NCBI RefSeq assembly: GCF_035989265.1 | Contig: NZ_JAYKZX010000003.1 | Coordinates: 682,001-746,000, forward strand | Source of the DNA: Sphingobium sp. HWE2-09 | GTDB lineage: Bacteria; Pseudomonadota; Alphaproteobacteria; Sphingomonadales; Sphingomonadaceae | Direction: 5' to 3' | DNA: 64,000 nt | Shown: one piece after another, positions 8,813-20,338 of the stretch | Position numbering within the stretch: position 1 is the first letter of the stretch | How the letters are laid out: each line of letters begins with the position of its first letter | Notes under the pieces: generated by a model | The model's database searches: none | Told to the model about the DNA's origin: nothing | Seen by the model: the letters and a program-made list of their open reading frames with translations, nothing else | Translations under genes and position numbers: made by a program

Positions 8813-9259
8813 CTAAGCCGCAAGCTGCTCTTTCAATCCGTTCACCACCCCATGCCCATGCGCCACCGATGCATAGGCGTGGCGCACCACATCCAGCGTT
8901 TCCGGATCGATCGCCTCGTCCTTGATCACGCGCTCGAACTCCTCGCGCAGATAATCCTCGCCACGGTCGATCGCCTGGATCACCGCCTTGTCGCCGCCGC
9001 CCAGCGCCACGAAAATATCTTCCATCCGGCGATGTACGGTGCCTGCGACAGAACCGAAAGCGTTAGGATCGCCGCCCAAGGCCCGGCTGCGCGCCTGCAA
9101 CAGATCGACCGCTTTGCCGCGCTCCGCCGCCAGATCGCGAAACAGGGTCTGGAACGCGTCCGACTTCACCTTGTCGGCGCTATGCTCATAGCCTTTGACG
9201 CTGTCGATCAAGGTGGTGATCAGGTCGTCCAGCTTGCTGATGGCATGATTGGTAGACAT
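8813..9259 (-). CDS. PA2169-family (DUF2383) four-helix-bundle protein
   Basis: Starting at ATG 9259, with an AAGGAGAAG ribosome site, the protein has 148 residues and is mostly helical. It begins [22 protein letters not shown] and has the ferritin-like [10 protein letters not shown] and [12 protein letters not shown] segments seen in the PA2169/DUF2383 family. These ferritin-like bundles are often stress-induced; the biochemical role is unknown. The gene is divergent from the DUF1328 gene, and both have EcfG-like promoter elements in the shared gap. Confidence 0.8.
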   Translation of the reverse strand: MSTNHAISKLDDLITTLIDSVKGYEHSADKVKSDAFQTLFRDLAAERGKAVDLLQARSRALGGDPNAFGSVAGTVHRRMEDIFVALGGGDKAVIQAIDRGEDYLREEFERVIKDEAIDPETLDVVRHAYASVAHGHGVVNGLKEQLAA

Positions 9260-9289
9260 CGGCTTCTCCTTATGATGAGGCCGATATTG

Positions 9290-9315
9290 AACCGCCGACG
9301 GAAAGACTTTGTTCA
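9290..9315 (-). promoter_or_regulatory. possible EcfG-type (general stress) promoter for the PA2169-family gene
   Basis: On the minus strand TGAAC (9315-9311) is followed after 17 bases by GGTT (9293-9290). The alphaproteobacterial EcfG consensus is GGAAC-N16/17-CGTT, so each box has one mismatch. Confidence 0.35.
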
Positions 9316-9370
9316 ATCAAGCGACTGATATTCAACCTTAACTTGGTGATAACCACCATAAGTCGCCGCG

Positions 9371-9395
9371 GGAACAACCATCGTCGCTGTCGGTT
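9371..9395 (+). promoter_or_regulatory. EcfG-type (general stress) promoter candidate for the DUF1328 gene
   Basis: GGAAC (9371-9375), 16 bases, then GGTT (9392-9395), ending 40 bp before the ATG at 9436. The -35 box is a perfect match to the EcfG consensus and the -10 has one mismatch. Small membrane proteins of this type are common members of general stress regulons. Confidence 0.5.
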
Positions 9396-9435
9396 GAGAA
9401 GGATAGACCGCCTTCGAAACGATAAGGATATCGCC

Positions 9436-9621
9436 ATGTTGAAACTCGCCGTCATTTCCCTCGTCATCGCCGCCGTGCTGGCCCTGCTTGGTTTCGGCGG
9501 CGCTGCCGGCACCTTCGTCGGTATTGCCAAGATCTTGTTCTTCATCGCGCTTGCCGTTTTCGCGGTTTTCCTCGTACTCGGACTGCTGGCTGGCAAGGGC
9601 ATCAAGGACGCGATTGACTAA
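9436..9621 (+). CDS. DUF1328 small membrane protein
   Basis: The 61-residue protein is almost entirely two transmembrane helices ([19 protein letters not shown] and [23 protein letters not shown]), matching the DUF1328/YtjA family in length and layout. The start at 9436 is preceded by AAGGATAT. Function is unknown; family members are commonly stress-induced, which agrees with the promoter candidate at 9371-9395. The next small gene starts 3 bp after its stop. Confidence 0.85.
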   Translation: MLKLAVISLVIAAVLALLGFGGAAGTFVGIAKILFFIALAVFAVFLVLGLLAGKGIKDAID

Positions 9622-9624
9622 CAT

Positions 9625-9828
9625 ATGACAGAGATCGGCGCTGGAGTGGACGAAACCGGCAGGTTACTGCGCGACGATGGCGGTTTCCTGCTCCAGCGCG
9701 ATCTTGGCGGCAGCTACCGCCTCGTCCTGTTGCGCGTACCCGTCGATCATGTCGAAAAGCGGGTACGCATCACGGGCTTCTACGCAGGCGACGGTATCGT
9801 CGAGGCGGAAGGCGTCGCTGCCGCCTGA
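9625..9828 (+). CDS. small hypothetical protein (possibly DUF5818-like)
   Basis: The 67-residue protein starts 3 bp after the DUF1328 stop and is probably in the same operon. It reads as a compact beta-rich domain (GRLLRDDGGFLLQRDLGGSYRLVLL, then KRVRITGFYAGDGIVEAEGV), similar in pattern to small sphingomonad DUF5818 proteins. No signal peptide or membrane segment is present. Family assignment is tentative and function unknown. Confidence 0.6.
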   Translation: MTEIGAGVDETGRLLRDDGGFLLQRDLGGSYRLVLLRVPVDHVEKRVRITGFYAGDGIVEAEGVAAA

Positions 9829-9885
9829 CCCGGCCTACTATCTGCCCCTTGCCAAATGCCGCCGAACGCGCAATTCATTGCGTCC

Positions 9886-11640
9886 ATGCGCAAGATTATA
9901 TCCCTGATGCTCGCCGTCGCCACGCCTGTCCTGGCGCAGGCGCAAACGCCCCATGATCAACTGACGAAAGTCATCGACGATCATTGGGCCTGGTATCTCT
10001 CCACCCATCCGGTCGAAGCGACCGCGCGCGGTGTCCGCGATTATGACGACCGTATCAGCGATATGTCGCTCACCGCACGCGATGCGCAGATCAAGGCCGA
10101 ACAGGGGTTCGTCGCCCGGTTGAACGCCGTCCCCGTGCAGCAACTCGATGGCGCGGATCGGGTGAACCGCGACGTGCTGCTGTGGATGCTGCGGGACGAT
10201 ATCGACGGCGACCGGCATCAGGCCGAACGGCTGATGCTGTTCACCAGCTATTATGGCTGGCATCAGGGCTTTTCCGGCATGGCTGACGGGCTGCCCTTCT
10301 ACAATCGCGCTGACTATGACAGCTATCTCACACGTCTTTCGCTCTACCCGAAACTGAATGCCGACGCGCTGGATATCACGCGGCAGGCGATCAAGGGCGG
10401 CTATGTCCAGCCCTGTTCGGTGCTGCAAAATTACGCAGGCACGATCAGCGGCATCGTGGACGGCAAGCCTGAAGACACGCGCTTCTACGAACCGTTCAAG
10501 CGCGCCAAGCCCCGCGACATCAGCGATGCCGACTGGGGCGCTATGCAGGCACGCGCCGTGGCGCTGATCCGCGACGTCCTGACGCCCGAATATCGCAAAT
10601 GGCATGATATATTCGTCGCAGAATACCTACCCCATCGCCGCAAGGTTGACAGCGCCGCCGCCTTGCCCGGCGGCGCGGCTTGGTATGCCAGCCGGGTGAA
10701 GGCGCACACCACGACCGACCTGACGCCTGACCAAATCCACCAGATCGGGCTGGATGAAGTCGCCCGCATCGGCAAACGGATGGACGAGATCGCAGCCAAG
10801 GCGGGCTATCCCAGCCGCGCCGCCTATATCCAGCATCTGCGCACCGACCCCAGCTACTATGCCAGGACGCCCGAAGAACTGCTGCGCGTCGCGGCGCGCC
10901 AGGCCAAGATGATCGACGGGCTGCTGCCGCGTTATTTCGGCACGTTGCCGCGCTTGCCCTACGGCCTCAAGGCCATCCCGGCGGCCGAGGCGGAGGGGAC
11001 GACGACGGCCTATTATATGCCGGGCGCGCCCGAAAGCGGCATATCCGGCACCTATTTCGTCAACACGTCCAAACTGGACCAGCGCCCCTATTGGGAACTG
11101 CCTGCGCTCACTGCGCATGAATCAGTGCCGGGCCACCACAACCAGATCGCGCTGCAACAGGAATTGCCATTGCCGCCCTTCCGCAAATATCTGGCGGGCT
11201 TCACCGCCTATGTGGAGGGCTGGGCGCTCTATACCGAATATCTGGGCGAAGAGATGGGCCTCTACGACACGCCCGAAAAGATGATGGGCCGCCTTTCCTA
11301 TGAAATGTGGCGCGCCTGCCGCTTGGTGGTGGATACGGGCATTCACGCCAAGGGCTGGGACAAGGCAAAGGCGGTCGCCTTCATGAAGAGCAATAGCGCG
11401 CTGTCCGACGCCAATATCGATGCGGAGGTCAATCGCTATATCAGTTGGCCGGGCCAGGCGCTGGGCTACAAGCTGGGTGAGATCAAGATTCGCGAATTGC
11501 GCATGCGGGCGGAAAAGACGCTGGGGCCAAAATTCGACCTGCGCCGTTTTCATGACGCGGTGCTGGCGCAGGGGGCGGTGCCGCTCACGGTGCTGGAAAG
11601 CCAGATAGACGGCTGGATTGCGGCGGAACAGCGGCGTTGA
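9886..11640 (+). CDS. DUF885-family exported metallopeptidase-like protein
   Basis: ATG 9886 gives a signal peptide (MRKIISLMLAVATPVLAQAQ) and a 584-residue protein, about the usual DUF885 length; a start at 9856 would add ten residues before it. The zinc-site-like motif HESVPGHH lies at residues 411-418, followed by the GFTAYVEGWALYTEYLGEEMG segment that supplies the third ligand in this family. DUF885 proteins resemble M32/M2 gluzincins, but substrates are unknown. It probably acts in the periplasm. Confidence 0.88.
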   Translation: MRKIISLMLAVATPVLAQAQTPHDQLTKVIDDHWAWYLSTHPVEATARGVRDYDDRISDMSLTARDAQIKAEQGFVARLNAVPVQQLDGADRVNRDVLLWMLRDDIDGDRHQAERLMLFTSYYGWHQGFSGMADGLPFYNRADYDSYLTRLSLYPKLNADALDITRQAIKGGYVQPCSVLQNYAGTISGIVDGKPEDTRFYEPFKRAKPRDISDADWGAMQARAVALIRDVLTPEYRKWHDIFVAEYLPHRRKVDSAAALPGGAAWYASRVKAHTTTDLTPDQIHQIGLDEVARIGKRMDEIAAKAGYPSRAAYIQHLRTDPSYYARTPEELLRVAARQAKMIDGLLPRYFGTLPRLPYGLKAIPAAEAEGTTTAYYMPGAPESGISGTYFVNTSKLDQRPYWELPALTAHESVPGHHNQIALQQELPLPPFRKYLAGFTAYVEGWALYTEYLGEEMGLYDTPEKMMGRLSYEMWRACRLVVDTGIHAKGWDKAKAVAFMKSNSALSDANIDAEVNRYISWPGQALGYKLGEIKIRELRMRAEKTLGPKFDLRRFHDAVLAQGAVPLTVLESQIDGWIAAEQRR

Positions 11641-11679
11641 TGGACGGACGCGCTGGCTGATGTCGGCGCGTCACATGCA

Positions 11680-11910
11680 TCAGGCGATCGGAAAGCGATC
11701 CAATCTTGCCGGTCGCGCCAGCGTCCCGCTCCATCCGCGATAAGCGACATCGATCGGCAGCGCCGCCTCGCAACAGGCGCATTCCGCTACAATCCGTCCA
11801 ACCAGCCATTGCCGCTCCCCACAGGCGGGGCAGGGGGTGTTGCGTCCGGGGCGATAAGCCAGCAGCGCCGCACGGGGTTCGGCGGTCGCACCCAAAGCAG
11901 TCATCGTCAT
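11680..11910 (-). CDS. small zinc-ribbon protein
   Basis: From ATG 11910 the 76-residue protein has a CPAC knuckle (C27, C30) and an ECACC cluster (C44, C46, C47), consistent with one bound zinc. No catalytic domain is visible. It converges with the DUF885 gene. Role unknown; small zinc ribbons of this kind bind nucleic acid or protein. Confidence 0.6.
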   Translation of the reverse strand: MTMTALGATAEPRAALLAYRPGRNTPCPACGERQWLVGRIVAECACCEAALPIDVAYRGWSGTLARPARLDRFPIA

Positions 11911-12204
11911 GGCTGAATTTCCCCTCATTGCGAACGAAGAAACCCGCGCAAAAGCCTTTGTTTCCTATTGCGAACGATTAGCAGAGAAATCCGCGTTTCA
12001 GGCGCATCATCAGCTGTTTTGTCCATTTGACTTGACGGCCCTAATCTGTATGGCGCTGCAACATCGGGACATACCTGCTTCGACCATTGGTTGGGGCGCT
12101 TGCCCGCCACCTTGCCTACCGGCTGTTCGTCGCCGTCTGGCGAGCTTCTGGTGGAATCGCGTTCATCCTCTGGCCGCAGCGCCATGCGAGGAGACGCACA
12201 TCTT

Positions 12205-14873
<2,669 letters not shown>

Positions 14874-14900
14874 TCCACTGCCATAGCGACAAGAGAAATA

Positions 14901-14932
14901 AGGGGCGTCCTCGACAAGAGGGCGCCCCTTTT
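14901..14932 (+). terminator. rho-independent terminator after acnA
   Basis: AGGGGCGTCCTC, a five-base loop, GAGGGCGCCCCT and a T run form a strong hairpin with one mismatch, 27 bp after the stop. Confidence 0.85.
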
Positions 14933-15120
14933 CATGAACCACGGCTGGCGTTCGTGTTGCTACTTCATTGCTACGCAACGCCCGGTCTTTCGCGGTCGTT
15001 TACTAGATCGCGCCGTTCTGCATCTTCTGTTGCCATCATGCCGGTTTGGCTTGAATCCGCGACCCGAAGCGCCGATAATAGATGGGTCGGCAATAGATGC
15101 CGACGAAGGAGACGATTTTC

Positions 15121-15855
15121 ATGGCCAACTGGTCCGACCCCCGTTCCGACATTGCGGGCTTTGGCGGCGCTACCGCTGCGCGCGGCGCGGCGTTCGACGC
15201 CGGACTGCGCCGCTATATGCTGTCGGTCTATAATTATATGGCGAGCGGCGTGCTGCTGACCGGCATCGTCGCATTGCTGTTCGCATCGAGTGGGCTTGCC
15301 TATCAGGTGCTCGCCGGTCCCGGCATCCTCAAATATGTCATCATGTTCGCGCCGCTGGTGTTCGTGATGGTGCTCAGCTTCGGCATCAACCGTTTGTCGA
15401 CGTTCGCGGCGCAGGCGCTGTTCTGGGCCTATGCCGCCGTGATGGGCCTGTCGCTGTCCTCGATCTTCCTTGTCTATACCGGCACGTCGATCGCGCAGAC
15501 CTTTTTCGCAACGGCCGCAGCCTTCGCGGGCCTCAGCCTGTTCGGCTACACCACGAAGAAGGATCTGTCGGGCTTCGGCACCTTCCTGATCATGGGCGTG
15601 GTCGGCCTGCTGGTCGCCAGCCTGATCAACCTGTTCCTCAAATCCAGCGTGATGGACCTGGTGATCAGTGGCGTCGGCGTCCTGCTGTTCGCGGGCCTCA
15701 CCGCCTATGACACGCAGAAGATCAAGAGCATCTACGCCCATGTCGCGGGCACGGACATGATGGGCAAGACGGTGGTGATGGGCGCGCTCAGCCTCTATCT
15801 CGACTTCATCAACATGTTCCTGTTCCTGCTGCGCCTGTTCGGCGACCGCCGCTGA
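15121..15855 (+). CDS. Bax inhibitor-1/YccA family membrane protein
   Basis: The start at 15121 follows GAAGGAG at a good distance. The 244-residue protein has seven hydrophobic helices after a short polar N terminus and ends GLTAYDTQKIKSIY...YLDFINMFLFLLRLFGDRR, the conserved last-helix and aspartate region of the BI-1 (UPF0005) family. Bacterial members are pH-sensitive inner-membrane channels or modulators of FtsH-type proteolysis. It is a single gene with its own terminator. Confidence 0.92.
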   Translation: MANWSDPRSDIAGFGGATAARGAAFDAGLRRYMLSVYNYMASGVLLTGIVALLFASSGLAYQVLAGPGILKYVIMFAPLVFVMVLSFGINRLSTFAAQALFWAYAAVMGLSLSSIFLVYTGTSIAQTFFATAAAFAGLSLFGYTTKKDLSGFGTFLIMGVVGLLVASLINLFLKSSVMDLVISGVGVLLFAGLTAYDTQKIKSIYAHVAGTDMMGKTVVMGALSLYLDFINMFLFLLRLFGDRR

Positions 15856-15879
15856 TCGCAAGCGCGAACCTGCATTAGA

Positions 15880-15914
15880 AAAAAGGCCCGGCGGAGCGAT
15901 CCGCTGGGCCTTTT
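15880..15914 (+). terminator. rho-independent terminator after the BI-1 gene
   Basis: AAAAGGCCCGGCGGA, loop, then CCGCTGGGCCTTTT form a long stem with a G-T pair and flanking A and T runs, so it could work in both directions. Confidence 0.85.
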
Positions 15915-15940
15915 CACATATGTTCTCCACATAGTTTACG

Positions 15941-15967
15941 TGTTCCCGCGCAGGCGGGAACCCAGTC
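15941..15967. repeat. palindromic intergenic repeat (family A)
   Basis: A near-perfect GTTCCCGCGCAGGCGGGAAC copy plus CCAGT tail, located just after the BI-1 terminator. Confidence 0.8.
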
Positions 15968-16045
15968 CCGCACTCTCGCATGCGCGCGGACTCGAGCATC
16001 CGCGCAACGCAGATGCTCCATAGCAAAAGGCACGAACACCGAACT

Positions 16046-16071
16046 GTTCCCCGGCGCAGGCCGGGGTCCAG
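16046..16071. repeat. palindromic intergenic repeat (family B)
   Basis: GTTCCCCGGCGCAGGCCGGG followed by GTCCAG. The family recurs at 36591-36659, 42349-42417 and 62488-62518. Confidence 0.8.
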
Positions 16072-16123
16072 AAAACTCAACGTTACCGACAGGCCTGCTG
16101 CCTACCTACGGTCCCCGTCCTAA

Positions 16124-16753
16124 TCACCCCTTCTTCTGCATCGCCGCAATCAACGCGCCATCGATCTCTTTCTGCCGCTTATAGGCCGGACGTTCGCGCA
16201 GGCGCGCCGCATAGGCCTCAAAGGCGGGGCGGGGTGGGATGGTCTTGAAACTCATCCCCCAATCGACCTGCGCGCCGACATAGACATCGGCGGCGGTAAA
16301 CCGGTCGCCGCAAATCCACGCGTCCCCCGACACCGCCGTTTCAAGCGCGTCGATCGTGCCGTCGAACGATCCATATCCCGCGCTACGTTCCTTCCCGTCC
16401 GGCACGACAAAGCCCATCGCCTTGTTGGTGACGGCGGATTCGACCGGCCCCGCAGCGAAGAACAGCCAGCGATAATAAGCATGGCGCTCGCCTAATGCCG
16501 GGGCGAGATTGGCGGCGGGGAAGGCGTCGGCCAGATAGGCGCAGATCGCCGCACATTCGGTCACGACCTTCCCGTCATGGACGATCGTTGGCACCTTGCC
16601 CATCGGGTTAATCGCCAGATAATCGGGCGCCTTCATGTCGTCGGCATAATCCAGGATCACCGTTTCATAGGGTGCGCCGACCTCCTCCAGCATCCAGCGA
16701 GCGATCTGTCCGCGCGACATGGGGTTGGTATAGAGGGTGAGTTGCTGGGCCAT
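16124..16753 (-). CDS. glutathione S-transferase family protein
   Basis: The 209-residue protein has the thioredoxin-like N-terminal domain (LTLYTNPMSRGQIARWMLEEVGAPYETV, with INPMGKVPTIVHDGKVVTECAAICAYLAD containing the cis-Pro and glutathione-binding region) and an all-helical C-terminal domain ending with DRFTAADVYVGAQVDWGM. Size and motifs fit a cytosolic GST. The electrophilic substrate cannot be predicted. It is a single gene between the BI-1 and UrcA genes. Confidence 0.9.
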   Translation of the reverse strand: MAQQLTLYTNPMSRGQIARWMLEEVGAPYETVILDYADDMKAPDYLAINPMGKVPTIVHDGKVVTECAAICAYLADAFPAANLAPALGERHAYYRWLFFAAGPVESAVTNKAMGFVVPDGKERSAGYGSFDGTIDALETAVSGDAWICGDRFTAADVYVGAQVDWGMSFKTIPPRPAFEAYAARLRERPAYKRQKEIDGALIAAMQKKG

Positions 16754-17073
16754 GGTCCACTCCTGCTTTGGATGCTGGGAAGGTGGCGCATCATCGCGCC
16801 GCGCGCCACCCCGATTTGCGCGATCGCTGATCCGTCGGCCAAATCCGTCGCAGCCTGTCGCACGTTACTTGAGCTGGTTATGAATATATAATGTTATAAC
16901 CTGAACTAAGCCGCAGTATATGGTAACGATCTCATTAATTTTACATCTGTTCTTGTCATGATTAAGACATAATATTGTTCAATTGGGACCGCGGGTAGCA
17001 AGGTCGAGTAGATAGAAGCGTAATATGCTTGCATAATACTCGTAAAATAAATGCAACCGCGGGAGTTTTACTA
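16754..17073. other. AT-rich intergenic region upstream of the UrcA gene
   Basis: The 320 bp between the GST start and the UrcA start contain no gene. The part from about 16870 is unusually AT-rich for this genome and probably holds promoters for both divergent genes; I could not pick one confident promoter. Confidence 0.5.
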
Positions 17074-17430
17074 ATGTCCAATATCTATGCAAAGGCCGTG
17101 ATCCTGTCCGGCGTAATGCTTTCCATGACCGGTTCGATCGCTGGCGCCGCTGAGCGGGTTCCGGTCAGCCGCGAAGTCAGCTTCGCCGGCCTGGATCTGT
17201 CGTCGGCGCAGGGCAAGGCGCTGCTGGACCAGCGCATCCATTTCGCCATCCGCGCCGTTTGCGGATCGAACGATGGACGCAGCCTGGCCGAAAAGATGGA
17301 ACAAAATCGCTGCAAGCGCGATGCCGCCGCGTCCACCCTGCCGCAGGTCGAACTGGCCGTCGCAAAGGCGCGGAACCAGCGCTACGCCGGCGATCCGGCA
17401 AAGGTCGCGATCATGGTGACCAAGCCCTGA
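17074..17430 (+). CDS. UrcA family protein
   Basis: ATG 17074 has GGGAG at good spacing and gives a signal peptide (MSNIYAKAVILSGVMLSMTGSIAGAA), whereas the longer start at 17029 would bury it. The 118-residue protein has the UrcA layout: the VSFAGLDLSSAQGKALLDQRIHFAIRAVCG segment followed by a second cysteine in NRCKRDA, likely a disulfide pair. UrcA proteins are short secreted proteins frequent in sphingomonads; function is unknown. It is monocistronic with a terminator downstream. Confidence 0.85.
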   Translation: MSNIYAKAVILSGVMLSMTGSIAGAAERVPVSREVSFAGLDLSSAQGKALLDQRIHFAIRAVCGSNDGRSLAEKMEQNRCKRDAAASTLPQVELAVAKARNQRYAGDPAKVAIMVTKP

Positions 17431-17445
17431 CGCCATGCTGTAGAT

Positions 17446-17478
17446 GAAGAGGGGGCGTCAGCGATGACGCCTCTTTTT
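17446..17478 (+). terminator. rho-independent terminator after the UrcA gene
   Basis: GAAGAGGGGGCGTCA, a GCGA loop and TGACGCCTCTTTTTC form a hairpin with a small bulge, 16 bp after the stop. Confidence 0.75.
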
Positions 17479-17514
17479 CATAGGGCTATTTTCGGTAGTC
17501 CGCCAGACAGAAAC

Positions 17515-17545
17515 AAAAAGGGCGGCCATCGCTGGCCGCCCTTTT
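17515..17545 (-). terminator. rho-independent terminator after clpA
   Basis: A perfect AAAAGGGCGGCCA / TGGCCGCCCTTTT inverted repeat with a four-base loop lies 19 bp beyond the clpA stop. The flanking A and T runs make it bidirectional. Confidence 0.85.
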
Positions 17546-17564
17546 CCTTTGCTTATGGCACCGT

Positions 17565-19883
17565 TTATTTCGTGCCTTCGGTCGTCTTAGCTTTGCCGCC
17601 CTTCTTGCCCTTTTTCGGGGCAGCGGGGGTGATCTCAAAGGCCAGCGCCTCATCCTTCATATGGACATGGACTTCGCCGCCATGGACCAGCTTGCCGAAC
17701 AACAGTTCTTCCGCCAGCGGCTGCTTGATCTTTTCCTGCATCAAACGGCCCATCGGGCGCGCGCCATAGAGCTTGTCATAGCCCTTCTTGGTGAGCCACG
17801 CCTTCGCCTCGTCGTCCAGCGTGATGTGGACGTCGCGGTCGGCCAGTTGCAGTTCCAGTTGCAGCACGAACTTGTCGATGACCCGCGCGACCACTTCGGT
17901 CGGCAGATAGTCGAACGGCACGATCGCATCCAGCCGGTTGCGGAATTCCGGGGTGAACAGCTTCTTGACCGCGTCTTCCTGCACATCCTCGCGAGTGAAC
18001 TCGCCAAAGCCAATGCTTTCCTTCGCCATATCCGACGCACCGGCATTGGTAGTCATAATGAGGATGGTGTTGCGGAAATCGACGGTCTTGCCGTGGTGAT
18101 CGGTCAGGCGGCCATTATCCATAACCTGCAACAGGATGTTGAACAGGTCGGGATGCGCCTTCTCGATCTCGTCCAGCAACAACACGCTATGCGGGTTCTG
18201 ATCGACGGCATCGGTCAGCAGACCGCCCTGGTCATAGCCGACATAGCCCGGAGGGGCACCGATCAGCCGACTGACCGAATGGCGTTCCATATATTCCGAC
18301 ATATCGAACCGCTGGAGCGGAATGCCCATGATCGACGCCAGTTGGCGCGCCACCTCCGTCTTGCCGACGCCGGTCGGGCCGGAGAAGAGATAGTTGCCGA
18401 TCGGCTTGTCGGGATCGCGCAGGCCCGCCCGCGACAGCTTTATCGCGGAGGACAGCACCTCGATCGCCTTGTCCTGACCGAAGACGACGCGCTTCAGGTC
18501 GGTGGTCAGCGAACTCAGCACGGTCTTGTCGTCGGACGACACCGTCTTGGGGGGAATGCGGGCCATGGTCGCGATGACCTGCTCGATCTCCTTGGGCGTG
18601 ATCGTCTTCTTGCGCTTGGACGGCACCACCAGCATCTGCATCGCGCCGACTTCGTCGATCACGTCGATCGCCTTGTCCGGCAGCTTGCGGTCGTTGATGT
18701 AGCGCGCCGACAATTCCACCGCCGCCTTGATCGCGTCCGGCGTATATTTGACGTGATGATGCTCCTCGAACGCGGTGCGCAGGCCCGCAAGGATCTTGAT
18801 CGTATCCTCGACCGACGGCTCGTTGACGTCGATCTTCTGGAACCGGCGCAACAACGCGCGATCCTTTTCGAAATGATTGCGGAACTCCTTGTAGGTGGTC
18901 GACCCGATGCACCGGATCGTGCCGCCCGACAAAGCGGGTTTCAGCAGGTTCGACGCGTCCATCGCACCGCCGCTGGTCGCGCCCGCGCCGATCACCGTAT
19001 GAATCTCATCGATGAAGAGGACCGCATGCGGCATCTTCTCCAGTTCGGTGACGACCGCCTTCAACCGCTCCTCGAAATCGCCGCGATAGCGGGTGCCCGC
19101 CAGCAATGCGCCCATGTCGAGCGAATAGATGACCGCTTCCCTTAGCACCTCGGGCACTTCGCCCTCGATGATCTTGCGTGCCAGACCTTCGGCGATGGCG
19201 GTCTTGCCCACGCCCGGATCGCCGACATAAAGCGGGTTGTTCTTCGACCGGCGACACAGGATCTGGATGGTCCGATCCACCTCGGACGAGCGGCCGATCA
19301 GCGGATCGACCTTTCCGCGCGCCGCCTTCTCATTCAGGTTGACGGTGAACTGGTCGAGCGCGCTGTCCTTCTTGCCCTTGCCGTCCTGCACCTTCTTTTC
19401 CTCCTCGGAAGCGCCCTTGGTCTCCTGACGCTCGGGCGTGGGCGTGCCCTTGCCGACGCCGTGGCTGATGAAGCTGACGGCATCCAGACGGCTCATATCC
19501 TGCTGTTGCAGGAAATAGACGGCATAGGATTCGCGTTCGGAAAAGAGCGCGACAAGCACGTTGGCGCCCGTCACTTCGTCCTTGCCGGACGACTGGACAT
19601 GCAGGATCGCGCGCTGGACCACGCGCTGGAACCCGCTGGTGGGGGACGGGTCGCTGGACCCTTCGACCTTCAGGCTGTCGAGTTCGGTGTCGAGATAATG
19701 GGTGACCGCGTCGCCCAGCTCGCCCAGTTCCACGCCGCACGCCTGCATGACCTTTGACGCATGTTCGTCATCGATCAATGCCAGGAGGAGATGCTCCAAC
19801 GTGGCATATTCATGCTTGCGTTCCGACGCGTGCGTCAGCGCATTGTGCAAGGTGGTTTCCAGAGCGGGTGCGAAGGATGGCAT
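17565..19883 (-). CDS. clpA: ATP-dependent Clp protease ATP-binding subunit ClpA
   Basis: ATG 19883 begins the conserved N domain (MPSFAPALETTLHNALTHA), so the 48-residue upstream extension of the frame is not used. The 772-residue protein has a double Clp N repeat, then AAA+ domain 1 (Walker A GDPGVGKT at 221-228, Walker B VLFIDEIH near 288-295) and domain 2 (Walker A GPTGVGKT at 502-509, with VLLLDEIEKAH). An IGF tripeptide in the second domain is the loop that docks on ClpP. ClpA unfolds substrates, including N-degron proteins delivered by ClpS, for ClpP. No clpS gene is adjacent. Confidence 0.97.
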   Translation of the reverse strand: MPSFAPALETTLHNALTHASERKHEYATLEHLLLALIDDEHASKVMQACGVELGELGDAVTHYLDTELDSLKVEGSSDPSPTSGFQRVVQRAILHVQSSGKDEVTGANVLVALFSERESYAVYFLQQQDMSRLDAVSFISHGVGKGTPTPERQETKGASEEEKKVQDGKGKKDSALDQFTVNLNEKAARGKVDPLIGRSSEVDRTIQILCRRSKNNPLYVGDPGVGKTAIAEGLARKIIEGEVPEVLREAVIYSLDMGALLAGTRYRGDFEERLKAVVTELEKMPHAVLFIDEIHTVIGAGATSGGAMDASNLLKPALSGGTIRCIGSTTYKEFRNHFEKDRALLRRFQKIDVNEPSVEDTIKILAGLRTAFEEHHHVKYTPDAIKAAVELSARYINDRKLPDKAIDVIDEVGAMQMLVVPSKRKKTITPKEIEQVIATMARIPPKTVSSDDKTVLSSLTTDLKRVVFGQDKAIEVLSSAIKLSRAGLRDPDKPIGNYLFSGPTGVGKTEVARQLASIMGIPLQRFDMSEYMERHSVSRLIGAPPGYVGYDQGGLLTDAVDQNPHSVLLLDEIEKAHPDLFNILLQVMDNGRLTDHHGKTVDFRNTILIMTTNAGASDMAKESIGFGEFTREDVQEDAVKKLFTPEFRNRLDAIVPFDYLPTEVVARVIDKFVLQLELQLADRDVHITLDDEAKAWLTKKGYDKLYGARPMGRLMQEKIKQPLAEELLFGKLVHGGEVHVHMKDEALAFEITPAAPKKGKKGGKAKTTEGTK

Positions 19884-20036
19884 GTCTGTTCTACTCCTGG
19901 CCCCGACTAGGGGCGGTATCGAACCATATGTCGGCATTGCTCGACGCCGGATCAAGACGTGCGTCCCATCCGCTCGAATTGCCAGACTGCCCATGCCCGG
20001 AGAAGCCTTGAAAGGCGCAGGGGGCAAGGCGCGGGT

Positions 20037-20234
20037 TCATCGCCTGAATAGCGCCTCGGCACTTGCCTTATGGTTAACGGCGCGCTCTTTTGTCGATCTG
20101 GTCCGTTCTATTTCCGCTTCCAGAGCGGCGATGCGGGCGTCCAGTTCGGTCACGGACAAGGGGCCCAGATCCTGTCGGAGCAGCCGGGCCAGTGGATCGT
20201 CAGCCCGGCGGGGTAGATCGTCATCCTTGTCCAT
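20037..20234 (-). CDS. DUF1192 domain-containing protein
   Basis: ATG 20234 gives a 65-residue protein (MDKDDDLPRRADDPLARLLRQDLGPLSVTELDARIAALEAEIERT...). The DPLARLL...DLGPLSVTEL segment followed by a short heptad helix with ELDARIAALEAEIER is the DUF1192 pattern, widespread in alphaproteobacteria. Function is unknown; the helix suggests coiled-coil assembly. It lies 153 bp upstream of clpA on the same strand and is divergent from the quinone oxidoreductase. Confidence 0.85.
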   Translation of the reverse strand: MDKDDDLPRRADDPLARLLRQDLGPLSVTELDARIAALEAEIERTRSTKERAVNHKASAEALFRR

Positions 20235-20338
20235 AAACGGTAATGTTGACCCTGCGGGCCACTCTGTCAATAAGGGCGCTCGCTCCGCCCGTCGATTTCC
20301 GGTGCGGTGCAACATGGTTAACGGCTGGGGGCGGCAAT

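Noticed and set aside
17661..19145. 494-residue plus-strand ORF
   Set aside because: Antisense of clpA with His/Arg/Asp-rich composition typical of a shadow frame.
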